The notes under the pieces were generated by a model that had not been told where the DNA came from, searched no databases, and saw only the letters and a list, made by a program, of their open reading frames with translations. From [Clostridium] citroniae WAL-17108 (GTDB taxonomy: Bacteria; Bacillota; Clostridia; Lachnospirales; Lachnospiraceae), in assembly GCF_000233455.1 (NCBI RefSeq), contig NZ_JH376422.1:289597-353596 (forward strand): a stretch of 64,000 nt of DNA. The letters are read 5' to 3'. This document shows positions 1 to 8,050 of this stretch, in pieces (position 1 is the stretch's first letter; every line of letters begins with the position of its first letter). A program made the position numbers and the translations under genes.

Positions 1-131
1 TTGTCCCAGTTTTCTTGTGGTTAGCCGTGCGATAAGCTAAAAGCCAACACAACGGCTTTACAATGCATTTACAAGGGTTAATTCAGGTTACCATATTCAT
101 GCTTCTCTGTATTACATTTCAGTCGAATCTT
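1..131. other. Window edge, no gene seen
   Basis: No open frame with a ribosome site was recognised here. A weak inverted repeat (AAAGCC ... GGCTTT, about 42-60) lies downstream of the leftward acpS-like gene and could serve as a weak terminator on the minus strand. Nothing else can be supported. Confidence 0.3.
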
Positions 132-497
132 CTATTCCGCAAATGCCATTGACACAATAGTCCTTCTCTCATAAGACACGGACAAAAGAATCTGCGATAT
201 GCCGTTTTTATCTGCGATCTCTTTTATTCTTCCATACAGAGAAACAAATAGAATACCATTTGAGTCTGTCAAGATTTCTATCTCTTGAAAGCTTCGTATA
301 CCCTCAAATGTATGTAAACTTTTGTATACTGCTTCCTTTAATGAAAACCTCTTAGCAAAAGCAATATACTGATTTTCCTGTTTCAGAACTTCTTCAATTT
401 CCTTTTCTGTAAACTGTCTTATGAATCCCCGCATTTGACTATCTACCATTGGCTCTACTCTTCCAGTTTCAAGAATATCAATTCCTATACCCTTCAT
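132..497 (-). CDS. Holo-ACP synthase-like 4'-phosphopantetheinyl transferase
   Basis: A 121-residue protein of normal AcpS length. The N-terminal GIDILETGRV matches the metal-binding GIDIxxxxRI motif of the family. FAKRFSLKEAVYKS (about residues 47-60) matches the conserved FAxKEAxxKAL helix that binds Mg-CoA. These enzymes move phosphopantetheine from CoA to a serine of an acyl carrier protein. The C-terminal SVSY segment departs from the usual S(I/V)SH motif, so the partner carrier may be unusual. The gene is visibly more A/T-rich than the hydrogenase genes beside it, suggesting separate ancestry. No acyl carrier protein or synthase gene is visible in the window. Confidence 0.75.
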   Translation of the reverse strand: MKGIGIDILETGRVEPMVDSQMRGFIRQFTEKEIEEVLKQENQYIAFAKRFSLKEAVYKSLHTFEGIRSFQEIEILTDSNGILFVSLYGRIKEIADKNGISQILLSVSYERRTIVSMAFAE

Positions 498-561
498 GCC
501 AAATTAACTATCATCATATCTACATACATGTTAATCTATTGCTTATTGTATTTTAAATACC

Positions 562-596
562 AAAAAAGGCCCCGGGAGCATTCATCTCCCAGGGCC
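562..596 (-). terminator. Rho-independent terminator of the hydrogenase operon
   Basis: An 11-bp stem with one mismatch (568-578 with 586-596) and a 7-nt loop is followed, reading leftward, by six U residues (A run at 562-567). It lies 144 bp past the stop codon of the last hydrogenase gene. Confidence 0.85.
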
Positions 597-739
597 AAGG
601 CATCTATTTCTCACGCCCTGAAAAACACCCATTTCCAGGCCGTGATTCCACTCAACTTTCCTTCAGAAACCACCACATCCTGTGGTCTTTTTCATCATAT
701 CCTCTCAAATACCACAACCGGCATCTAAACTGCCGCAGC

Positions 740-2191
740 TTAATGCCGGTGCATAGAAAACGCATCCATGGGATACTTTTTCAGATTCTCCAGCACATTC
801 CTCTCCTCAGCTGAACCAATCAGCTGATCCCTGGCTTTCTTGGCTTCTACCTCGGTTTTGTGTCTGCTGGGACCGCCTACGCAGCCTCCCACACAGGCCA
901 TTCCCTCGATAAAGTCCTCGGGAAGCCGTCCTACCTTTAAGAGCAGCAGGGCTTTCTTGCACTCTGCAGCGCCGTTGCATCGGTTTACCTTGATATCTGT
1001 GTTTTCATCCATCTCCTTCAGGCACTGAAGCACGGCTGCGGTAACGCCTCCGCCATTGCCAAAGCGCTTGCCGAATACGGAGCTCTCCTGATAGTCGTTC
1101 TCCGCCGGCTGAAGTTCCACGCCCTTGGCGCGCATCATGGCGCGGATCTCGCCAAAGGTCATGGCATAGTCTGCATTTCCCTTAACATTAAGGTCCAGGC
1201 TCTCACTCTTCTTTGCAATACACGGTCCGATAAACACAGTGATGGACTCCGGATCCTGGCTCTTGATCATTCTGGAAACCGCACACATGGGGGAAACCGT
1301 TGTGGACATGTTCTCCAAAAGCATGGGGAAATGCTGCTTGATCATGTTCACAAATGCAGGACAGCAGGAGGTGGTCATCTTTTTGCCTTCCTTGTGTGCC
1401 TCAGCCCACTCCTCGGCCTCGTAAGCAGCTGTCATATCGCCGCCCAGTCCCACTTCCACCATATCCGCAAAGCCAAGCTGTTTTAAGGCGATCCTCCAGC
1501 TGGCCATGGTCACATCCGGGCCAAACTGGCCTTCCGTGGCAGGCGCCACCATGGCCACGACCCTCTTGCCGGCCTTGATCAGGCGGATGACATCCACCAT
1601 AAACGTCTTGGAGCCAATGGCGCCAAAGGGGCAGCTGTGGATACAGGCGCCGCACTGGATACATTTCTTCTCATCGATCACACAGATGCCGTACTCATCA
1701 TAAGTGATGGCATCCACGGGGCAGATCTTCTTACAGGGGCGCTCCAGATGTGCGATTGCATTATAGGGGCATGCCTGTGAACACTTTCCGCATTCCTTAC
1801 ACTTTGTCGGTTCAATGTAAGCGCGCTCCCGCCCCATGCTGATGGCACCGAAATTACAGGAATTCTGACAGGCCTTTCCCATACACTTGCGGCAGTTGTC
1901 CGTCACTATGTAGGAAGCAATGGGACACTCCTCACAGGCTGCGTTGATGACCTGCACCACATTGGAAGTGTCCTTTCCTGCCGGACATTTCCCCTCTGCA
2001 AGGCGTACCCTCTGCTTGATGATCTCCCTCTCCTTATAAATACAGCAGCGGTAGGTTGCCTGGGGTCCGGGGATCATGGTATAGGGAATCTCCCCGCGTT
2101 TTTCCTCAAGATTCCCTTCCCATGCAGCCTTGGCCACTTCGTACAGAACATCATGCTTCAAGCGCAGGATCGTTGCATCATTGGTTACCAT
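740..2191 (-). CDS. [FeFe] hydrogenase, group B-like
   Basis: A 483-residue protein. Residues about 100-190 carry several [4Fe-4S] motifs (CKECGKCSQACP, CIQCGACIHSCP). The H-cluster domain follows with all three signature loops: TSCCPAF at 274-280, GPCIAKK at 322-328 and CVGGCVGG from 433. The cluster-ligating cysteines are therefore present. The loop spellings resemble group B soluble enzymes rather than the prototypical group A. It should reduce protons or oxidise H2 with ferredoxin in the cytoplasm. It is the last gene of a leftward cluster, separated from the phosphatase gene by 260 bp of repeats. A GAGGAGG ribosome site precedes the ATG. No maturation genes (hydEFG) are in the window. 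Confidence 0.88.
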   Translation of the reverse strand: MVTNDATILRLKHDVLYEVAKAAWEGNLEEKRGEIPYTMIPGPQATYRCCIYKEREIIKQRVRLAEGKCPAGKDTSNVVQVINAACEECPIASYIVTDNCRKCMGKACQNSCNFGAISMGRERAYIEPTKCKECGKCSQACPYNAIAHLERPCKKICPVDAITYDEYGICVIDEKKCIQCGACIHSCPFGAIGSKTFMVDVIRLIKAGKRVVAMVAPATEGQFGPDVTMASWRIALKQLGFADMVEVGLGGDMTAAYEAEEWAEAHKEGKKMTTSCCPAFVNMIKQHFPMLLENMSTTVSPMCAVSRMIKSQDPESITVFIGPCIAKKSESLDLNVKGNADYAMTFGEIRAMMRAKGVELQPAENDYQESSVFGKRFGNGGGVTAAVLQCLKEMDENTDIKVNRCNGAAECKKALLLLKVGRLPEDFIEGMACVGGCVGGPSRHKTEVEAKKARDQLIGSAEERNVLENLKKYPMDAFSMHRH

Positions 2192-2203
2192 TCTCTTTTC
2201 CTC

Positions 2204-2340
2204 CTCGTTATGAGCACTTAGAGACCGTATTTGGGTTTCTTACGTGCGATACATGTCATCTCCACTTGGTGAGGTCCTAAACGAACCTAGTGGAGTGGCT
2301 CGTTATGAGCACTTAGAGACCATATCTGGGTCTCTAAGTG
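2204..2340 (-). repeat. Duplicated hairpin repeat in the leader of the hydrogenase gene
   Basis: A 23-nt direct repeat occurs at 2204-2226 and 2299-2321 (begins CTCGTTATGAGCACTTAG). The right copy forms a perfect 12-bp stem (2310-2321 with 2329-2340, loop 7 nt). The left copy forms a degraded version of the same stem. Between them a third inverted repeat CTCCACT/AGTGGAG (2260-2266 and 2289-2295) could close another hairpin. The block fills the gap between the phosphatase and hydrogenase genes and reaches their RBS. It may be a dispersed intergenic repeat, an RNA-processing element or an attenuator. It does not resemble a riboswitch I know. Confidence 0.75.
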
Positions 2341-2451
2341 CAGTGAAATACACCTCTATATCCATTCCATCCATGATTGTTAATAATATATCAACAACTG
2401 AAAATCTACTATATTTATGCGGAAAAAGCAAGTATTTAATGAGATACAAAG

Positions 2452-3630
2452 TTAATAATATGTAACGACCACTTTTTTACCCATCTCTTCGATCACACGT
2501 CCCAGCTGTTCCACAAGGTTCTGGCGGATACCCAGATCAAAGGGAAGGCCCGGGTTCTGATAGGCGCTGTTGATCGCTTTTCCAACATATAAATGCACTT
2601 CCGTACAGTCCTCGATCAGCACTTTGGCTACCATGGAACCGCCGTTGGGCTTATCCAGCTCCTGGAAGAATTCCTCGGACACGGTTTCATTCTTCACATA
2701 CCTGCGCAGCAGCTGCAACACCCTGTTCAGGGTCAGTACACCCTCTGTCACCAGGTCCACGCCGTCCATATAGGCGATAGGCGGGATCTCCGGATCCACA
2801 TAATCCAGGGAAACATCCAGCTTTTTCCCCAATACCCTGGACACAATCGTGGCGCTGGTTCCGCCGCACACAATGGTCTTGGCATTGGGATCATCCAGGA
2901 ATTCATGGACCATGCGTACATCATCCTCCGGGTTGCGGGCAGGTCCGGTCATAAGGTGCACCGGCTTGCTGTCAATGATCCGCATGCATGCAACCGTGGT
3001 ATCATCCCCCGGCCTGAACTGATAAAGCTCATCACAGGCCCTGCTGATGGATGCGGCCAGACGCATGGCTGACACGGTCATGGCATACTGGCGCACCGCA
3101 TAGTCCGCAATGTCCTGCCACAGCCATCCAAAGTTTAGAAGCTCTCCCACTCCCGCATGGATAGTACCATCGCTCATAAGGATCAGGGCATCTCCCTTTT
3201 GGACCTTAAACCTGTACTCATTGATCTCCTTGCCCTGGATGACGCGGACATTCTTAGGAATCTTCATGAGCTTGCCGTCACGTATGAAAATACACCCCGG
3301 ATTGTCATACTCCACCAGATAAGCATCGCCGTTGTGGTATACCTGCAGGATGCTGAAGGTGGAATATGCCACCTGCCGCACCTGGCAGATGGGCAGTGTC
3401 TCACTGATGGTGTCCACGCACTCTTCCAGGGTAGCGCCGTTTAAGAACATGGTTCCCAGTATCTTGGACGTCAGGGTGGAAAGGATATTGGCCTTGACGC
3501 CGCTTCCCATGCCGTCAGCCAGAATCATGATGTTGGAATCCGCGGTCTGCAGCAGTTCCACCTTGTCCCCGCAGAGGATCTCGGTGTATTTATTCAGGCT
3601 TTTATAAGCAACATCCACTGTAATTCCCAT
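2452..3630 (-). CDS. SpoIIE-type PP2C serine phosphatase of the hydrogenase sensor
   Basis: A 392-residue soluble protein. Metal-binding aspartates of the PP2C fold are visible: ADGMGSG at 38-44, MSDG at 152-155 and GDDTT at 208-212. This is the SpoIIE-like phosphatase family that reverses serine phosphorylation of anti-sigma antagonists. A further unassigned region of about 170 residues follows. The ATG shares one base with the stop codon of the sensory hydrogenase, and its GGAGGT ribosome site lies inside that gene's last codons, so the two should be translationally coupled. Phosphatase-linked sensory hydrogenases are classed as group C3. The output is inferred to be dephosphorylation of an unidentified partner in response to H2 or redox state. 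Confidence 0.85.
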   Translation of the reverse strand: MGITVDVAYKSLNKYTEILCGDKVELLQTADSNIMILADGMGSGVKANILSTLTSKILGTMFLNGATLEECVDTISETLPICQVRQVAYSTFSILQVYHNGDAYLVEYDNPGCIFIRDGKLMKIPKNVRVIQGKEINEYRFKVQKGDALILMSDGTIHAGVGELLNFGWLWQDIADYAVRQYAMTVSAMRLAASISRACDELYQFRPGDDTTVACMRIIDSKPVHLMTGPARNPEDDVRMVHEFLDDPNAKTIVCGGTSATIVSRVLGKKLDVSLDYVDPEIPPIAYMDGVDLVTEGVLTLNRVLQLLRRYVKNETVSEEFFQELDKPNGGSMVAKVLIEDCTEVHLYVGKAINSAYQNPGLPFDLGIRQNLVEQLGRVIEEMGKKVVVTYY

Positions 3631-5726
3631 TATCTACCTCCGCTGCCGCCTGGTTTTTTCAAATCAGAACTGCTCAGATGGACATACCCCGTCTTTTTGC
3701 CTGCGGGAGCAGCGCTTCCTATATGGACATACCCTTTGGAGGCTTTCTCCTTAGGTGCCGCCCCGCTGCTGACTCCGGCTTCAGAGGCATTTCGGGCATC
3801 AGCTGCTGCAGGCGTCCCGGACGGTGTCCCGGATGTTGTACCGGACATTGTCCCGGATGTTGCACTGCCTGGGCTGGTACTTCCCGCGCCTGCACCGCCT
3901 CCCAGGTTTCCGGGTGTCATGACCCCGCTCAAAGGCACTGCGCCGCTTCCCAGCTGCACATTGGGGATATCCCGGTCCTCCTCACCCCCTGCATATCCTG
4001 CATCCGCCCCATCCTCCAACAGGGAATGGCACAGCTTGGTCAGGGTGGTCTTTGTCTCAGCCGTTGTCTCGCCTAAAAGTCCGGCGATCTCCTGGGCCAC
4101 CATCATCTGCTTGTGGATGATCTTCTGAGCCAGGTCAATGGTCTCCAGCTTTTTCTCGTACTCTTCCTGAGCCAGTTCTTCCTCCCTTGTAATGTCGATA
4201 AAGGTGGCCAGAACTGCATTTTCCTTCTCTATGTATACAATATTCTGAAGGGTGGACAGCTTGTACTCAGGATAATTCACCCTCTTGCCGTGAATGTTCT
4301 GGTGTGTGTCAAATACCCACTGGAAATTCACTGGGTCAATGAGTTCGTACAGGTACATCTGCAGTGCCTCAGACCTGGTCTTTCCAAAATACTTCTCCCC
4401 CACATCCGAATATTCCAGAATGCGCATATCATCCCCCACGATCAGCACAATGTTAGGGGAGGTCTCCATTACCAGGTTGGACATGGACTCCGCCTTCTCA
4501 TGCATGAATGGAATACACATGCTCACCTCTGCCTTGTGCTGGAATACGGCGATCGCCTTCTCCCTGCAGGTAGGATAACCGCAGGCGCCGCAGTTCAGTT
4601 CGTCCTCGGGTTTTAACTTGTTGGTCATGCGCAGGATCTCACGTATCTGGTCTTCGGTAGGCTGCGGATCCTTTGGCGCGTGGTCCTCAAACCGCTTGCC
4701 AAAGTTTACGTTCTCCCACACAGGCTGCATCCGGCTGGCCTCTGCCGGCTCCCTGCCTATGGTCTCCTCCATATCCAGCTTTACCTTGAATCTGGAAATA
4801 AATTCATCATTCACAGTCGGCCCCTTGATACAGCCGCCGGAGCACATATTCATCTCAATAAAACAGCCCTTGATCTCACCCCGGGACATGCTCTTGCACA
4901 GATCAATACAGTTGGCCACTCCATGGACATAAAATTTCCTGTAGCCATCGCTCTCCTCCTCGGTGGCCAATACGGAGTTCACCACGCCGTTGGTCACGGG
5001 ATAAAGGCGGTTGACCCTTGGGTCAAATGCTGTAAAGGGCTGGTCCTCACAATCCTCAATGACTATGTCCTCTTCCTCCAGCCACTTGTTGATATCATTG
5101 AAATTAAGCACCGCATCGATATAGGTGTCATGCCTTGGATCCCTGGATTCTTTTTTCTTTGCAATACACGGTCCCAGGAACACCACCTTCACATTCCGGC
5201 CCAGCTCCTCCTTCAGAAGCTTGCCATGGGCGATCATGGGCGATACCACGGGAGCCATGTAAGGCACAAGCTGAGGATAATATATCTCGATCAGGTCATT
5301 GACGCTTGGGCAGCAGGTGGTTATGATATTGTCCATCCTGTGCTCTTTCAAAAGCTTTGCGTATTCCGCTGTCACGAATGCGGCCCCCTCTGAAGTCTCC
5401 CTTACATCCTCAAAGCCAAGGCGCATAAGCGCCCCCCTCACCTGGCCGATCGTCTTATATTTTAAAAGTCCCATGTAAGCCGGTGCAATGGACACCACTA
5501 CCCGCATGCCTTCTCTTATAAATCCCTTCACCATATCCAGATCGCTTCGCAGCGTTTTGGCTGACTGGGGACAGATCTTCAGACAATGTCCGCAAAGGAT
5601 ACATTTGTCCGACATGATCACCGCCCGTTCGTCCTTGACCTGGATGGCTTTAACTTCGCAATAACGGACACACTTATAGCAGTGTTTGCACTTTGTGGCT
5701 TTGAAATCTATGATTTCCATGCCCAT
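3630..5726 (-). CDS. Sensory [FeFe] hydrogenase with Fe-S and PAS domains (group C)
   Basis: About 698 residues. Order (numbered from a possible TTG start at 5732): two [4Fe-4S] motifs (15-54), H-cluster domain with TTCCPSV (about 138-144), GPCIAKK (187-193) and CSGGCIKG (297-304), an Fe-S domain with CGACGYPTC (381-389), a PAS domain (about 415-515), a helical stretch, then a Ser/Gly/Thr-rich tail (595-660). PAS-bearing hydrogenases of this kind are regarded as H2 sensors rather than bulk catalysts. The preferred start is the ATG at 5726, nine bases after GGGAG and two bases past the upstream stop. The downstream phosphatase overlaps its stop, making that the likely output partner. The low-complexity tail looks like a flexible tether. 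Confidence 0.88.
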   Translation of the reverse strand: MGMEIIDFKATKCKHCYKCVRYCEVKAIQVKDERAVIMSDKCILCGHCLKICPQSAKTLRSDLDMVKGFIREGMRVVVSIAPAYMGLLKYKTIGQVRGALMRLGFEDVRETSEGAAFVTAEYAKLLKEHRMDNIITTCCPSVNDLIEIYYPQLVPYMAPVVSPMIAHGKLLKEELGRNVKVVFLGPCIAKKKESRDPRHDTYIDAVLNFNDINKWLEEEDIVIEDCEDQPFTAFDPRVNRLYPVTNGVVNSVLATEEESDGYRKFYVHGVANCIDLCKSMSRGEIKGCFIEMNMCSGGCIKGPTVNDEFISRFKVKLDMEETIGREPAEASRMQPVWENVNFGKRFEDHAPKDPQPTEDQIREILRMTNKLKPEDELNCGACGYPTCREKAIAVFQHKAEVSMCIPFMHEKAESMSNLVMETSPNIVLIVGDDMRILEYSDVGEKYFGKTRSEALQMYLYELIDPVNFQWVFDTHQNIHGKRVNYPEYKLSTLQNIVYIEKENAVLATFIDITREEELAQEEYEKKLETIDLAQKIIHKQMMVAQEIAGLLGETTAETKTTLTKLCHSLLEDGADAGYAGGEEDRDIPNVQLGSGAVPLSGVMTPGNLGGGAGAGSTSPGSATSGTMSGTTSGTPSGTPAAADARNASEAGVSSGAAPKEKASKGYVHIGSAAPAGKKTGYVHLSSSDLKKPGGSGGR

Positions 5727-5728
5727 AA

Positions 5729-5968
5729 TCAAAGTCTCCCCTTAATCTCATTTTCAAAGAATTCTTCTGTGTCTTCCGGTCTCAGGGAATACAGCTCGCC
5801 TTCCACCGTCACGCATACCCCATGGTCACAATTGCCTGTGCAAAACGCACCGTTTAAGTCTACCTTGTCGGACAGTCCGTTCTCATCCACCAGTTTCTGA
5901 AGCTTGGCGATAATCTCACGAGACCCCTTTAAATGACAGGCACTTCCAATACAAATCGTTACTTTCAT
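5729..5968 (-). CDS. Thioredoxin-like [2Fe-2S] ferredoxin (NuoE/HydA-subunit type)
   Basis: A 79-residue protein with cysteines at 6, 11, 43 and 47 in the C-x4-C ... C-x3-C pattern of thioredoxin-fold [2Fe-2S] proteins such as the NuoE C-terminal domain. The start is set at the ATG at 5968 because GGAGGA lies just upstream; an earlier ATG at 6016 has no ribosome site. It is first in the leftward operon and is followed after two bases by the sensory hydrogenase. It probably passes electrons to or from that protein, but no direct evidence of the partner is visible. Confidence 0.85.
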   Translation of the reverse strand: MKVTICIGSACHLKGSREIIAKLQKLVDENGLSDKVDLNGAFCTGNCDHGVCVTVEGELYSLRPEDTEEFFENEIKGRL

Positions 5969-6022
5969 CCTTATTCCTCCACTATCTGCGTGTATTATGG
6001 GCTCACCCCAAACCATGCCTCC

Positions 6023-6051
6023 ATTATCTCATATTGTGATATTTATATCAA
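6023..6051 (-). promoter_or_regulatory. Hydrogenase operon promoter overlapping a Rex-like operator
   Basis: On the minus strand a -35 TTGATA (6046-6051) and a -10 GATAAT (6023-6028) are separated by 17 bp, each one base from consensus. The -35 lies inside an 18-bp dyad at 6034-6051, read as TTGATATAAATATCACAA. One half (TCACAA) matches the Rex consensus TTGTGA-N6-TCACAA exactly and the other half at four of six bases. Rex is the NADH/NAD+ sensor controlling many clostridial fermentation and hydrogenase genes. Promoter is well supported; Rex control is inference. Confidence 0.6.
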
Positions 6052-6072
6052 TAATATTTCTCAAATATTTTA

Positions 6073-6101
6073 TAGAAAACAAGGGCTTGTTGTGCTATAG
6101 T
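6073..6101 (+). promoter_or_regulatory. Extended -10 promoter of the ABC transporter operon
   Basis: TAGAAA (6073-6078), 17 bp, then TGC-TATAGT (-10 at 6096-6101). The TG two bases before the -10 makes it an extended -10 element. It lies 31 bp before the substrate-binding protein start and faces away from the hydrogenase promoter, so a regulator bound between them could act on both. Confidence 0.55.
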
Positions 6102-6132
6102 AAAGGATATTTATGAGAGGAGCGAATGTATT

Positions 6133-7260
6133 ATGAAAAAGTCGATTTTGTTACTGATCACAGCCGTTATGGGTGCATCTCTGGCCCTTGGAGGATGCAG
6201 CGGCGCCTCCGGTTCATCCCCTTCCGCAACAGCCGGCCAGGCGCAGACGGAGGCCCCGGCCTCCACGGAGATTTCCTCCCAGTCTGCCGAGGAATCAGCC
6301 GCAGCCGAAGAAGGATCCACGGCCGAGAGCGCATCCGGCCAGGAGGATCCGGAGCTCACCTGCCAGGCCGGCGTCCGTGTGGGCTCCCTGAAGGGACCGA
6401 CCTCCATGGGTCTGGTATCCCTGATGGACAAGGCCTCCAAGGGAGAAACTGCCAATGTCTACGAGTTTACCATGGCCGGCAAGGCGGATGAACTGGTGGG
6501 CAAGATTGCAAACGGAGACCTGGACATTGCCCTGGTCCCGGCCAATGTGGCAAGCGTCCTTTACAACAAGACCCAGGGAAATGTAACGGTCCTGGACATC
6601 AATACCCTGGGCGTGCTGTACGTGGTGGCATCCGATGATTCCATCACCTCCATGGCCGACTTAAAGGGCAGGAGCATTTACATGACAGGAAAGGGCACCA
6701 CCCCCGAGTATGTAATGAATTACCTGTTAAAGGGAAATGGACTTTCAACCTCTGATGTGGACCTTCAGTTCAAGTCCGAGGCCACTGAGGTGGCATCTCT
6801 CCTGAAAGAAGATTCAAGCGCCATCGGCGTCCTTCCGCAGCCATTTGCCACTGCGGCCTGCATCCAGAACCCGGATCTAAAGACAGTTCTGGACCTGACA
6901 GAGCAGTGGAACCTGCTAAACAAGGATACCGGCAGCATGCTGGTCACCGGCGTCACTCTGGTTCGCAGCGATTTTCTCAGGGAGAACCAGGCGCCTGTAG
7001 CTGAATTCCTGGAGGAGCATGCCCAGTCTGCCCTCTTTGCCACAGAGCATGTAGAGGAGGCCGCTGAACTGATCGCGGCACAGGGCATTGTTGAAAAGGC
7101 CCCCATTGCCCAGAAGGCCCTTCCCTATTGCAACATTGTGTGCCTCACCGGTCAGGAGATGAAGGATGCCCTAAGCGGCTATTTATCCACCCTGATGGAG
7201 CAGGATCCCAAGTCCATTGGCGGACAGCTGCCAGGAGATGACTTTTATTACATGCCATAA
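6133..7260 (+). CDS. ABC transporter substrate-binding lipoprotein, NitT/TauT-like
   Basis: A 375-residue protein with a lipoprotein signal peptide: lysines, a hydrophobic core and lipobox ALGGC with Cys22. A Ser/Glu/Ala-rich linker follows to about residue 75. The body resembles periplasmic-binding proteins of the NMT1/SsuA type, with YVVASDDSITSMADLKGRSIYMTGKGT near the middle. It is expected on the outer face of the membrane, delivering ligand to the permease encoded next. Ligand cannot be read from sequence; aliphatic sulfonates, pyrimidine precursors and other small anions occur in this family. Divergent orientation to the hydrogenase sensor is suggestive but not proof of a link. Start is the ATG ten bases after AGGAG. 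Confidence 0.85.
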   Translation: MKKSILLLITAVMGASLALGGCSGASGSSPSATAGQAQTEAPASTEISSQSAEESAAAEEGSTAESASGQEDPELTCQAGVRVGSLKGPTSMGLVSLMDKASKGETANVYEFTMAGKADELVGKIANGDLDIALVPANVASVLYNKTQGNVTVLDINTLGVLYVVASDDSITSMADLKGRSIYMTGKGTTPEYVMNYLLKGNGLSTSDVDLQFKSEATEVASLLKEDSSAIGVLPQPFATAACIQNPDLKTVLDLTEQWNLLNKDTGSMLVTGVTLVRSDFLRENQAPVAEFLEEHAQSALFATEHVEEAAELIAAQGIVEKAPIAQKALPYCNIVCLTGQEMKDALSGYLSTLMEQDPKSIGGQLPGDDFYYMP

Positions 7261-7284
7261 TTCGGCATTCCGGAGACACGGTTC

Positions 7285-8022
7285 ATGAAGCAGAATACCC
7301 GATTAAGAAAATATCTCATATGGCTGTTCTGGATTGCAGTATGGCAGGCCGCCAATATGCTGATACACAATAACATCATATTTGTAGGACCCATGGACAT
7401 GATCCTGGCCCTTATGGAGCTTGTCCGGAACAGCTCTTTCTGGGCCTCCATCTTTAATTCCTTTGCCAGGATCAGCATCGGATTCCTGGGCGCATTTGTC
7501 CTGGGGATCCTTCTGGGAAGCCTGGCCTATGTGTCCGGCCTGGTAAAGGAACTGCTGGAGCCCATCATGCTGTTAATCAAATCCGTGCCTGTGGCCTCCT
7601 TTGTCATTCTTGCTCTGATCTGGATCGGCTCCCATAACCTGTCCGTGTTCACTTCCTTTCTGGTGGTAGTACCCATGATCTATGTGAGTACACTCTCGGG
7701 CCTGGAACACACGGACCGGAAGCTGCTGGAGATGGCCAGGGTCTTTTCCATGCCCCTGTACAAGCAGGTGCGGTATATCTACATTCCCGGTCTTCTTCCT
7801 TACCTGATCAGCGGATGCAGGACCGCCCTTGGCATGAGCTGGAAATCCGGCGTGGCCGCGGAGGTGATCGGTATCCCGGAAGGCTCCATCGGCGAACAGC
7901 TCTATTACTCCAAGCTTTATCTGGACACTGCAGGTCTGTTTGCCTGGACCTTTGTGATCATCATTGTCAGCGCACTGTTTGAGCACCTGTTCCTGTATCT
8001 GTTAAAGAAAGTACGGCATTAA
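7285..8022 (+). CDS. ABC transporter permease, SsuC/TauC type
   Basis: A 245-residue integral membrane protein with about six hydrophobic segments. The EAA-type cytoplasmic loop is visible around MARVFSMPLYKQVRYIYIPGLLPYLISGCRTALGMSWKSGVAAEVIG (residues about 150-196). This loop contacts the ATPase subunit in importers of the BPD_transp_1 family. It follows the binding protein by 24 bp with a GGAGA ribosome site and precedes the ATPase by 28 bp, making a complete three-gene importer. No features identify the substrate. Confidence 0.9.
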   Translation: MKQNTRLRKYLIWLFWIAVWQAANMLIHNNIIFVGPMDMILALMELVRNSSFWASIFNSFARISIGFLGAFVLGILLGSLAYVSGLVKELLEPIMLLIKSVPVASFVILALIWIGSHNLSVFTSFLVVVPMIYVSTLSGLEHTDRKLLEMARVFSMPLYKQVRYIYIPGLLPYLISGCRTALGMSWKSGVAAEVIGIPEGSIGEQLYYSKLYLDTAGLFAWTFVIIIVSALFEHLFLYLLKKVRH

Positions 8023-8050
8023 AGGAAAATGCGCGACAAGGAGGCAACAA

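Noticed and set aside
670..692. Hairpin ACCACA-TCC-TGTGGT followed by CTTTTT on the plus strand
   Set aside because: No plus-strand gene ends here and the loop is only three bases; not called a terminator.
4680..5393. Long plus-strand frame opposite the sensory hydrogenase
   Set aside because: It is antisense to a gene with full catalytic motifs, has no ribosome site and no recognisable domain.
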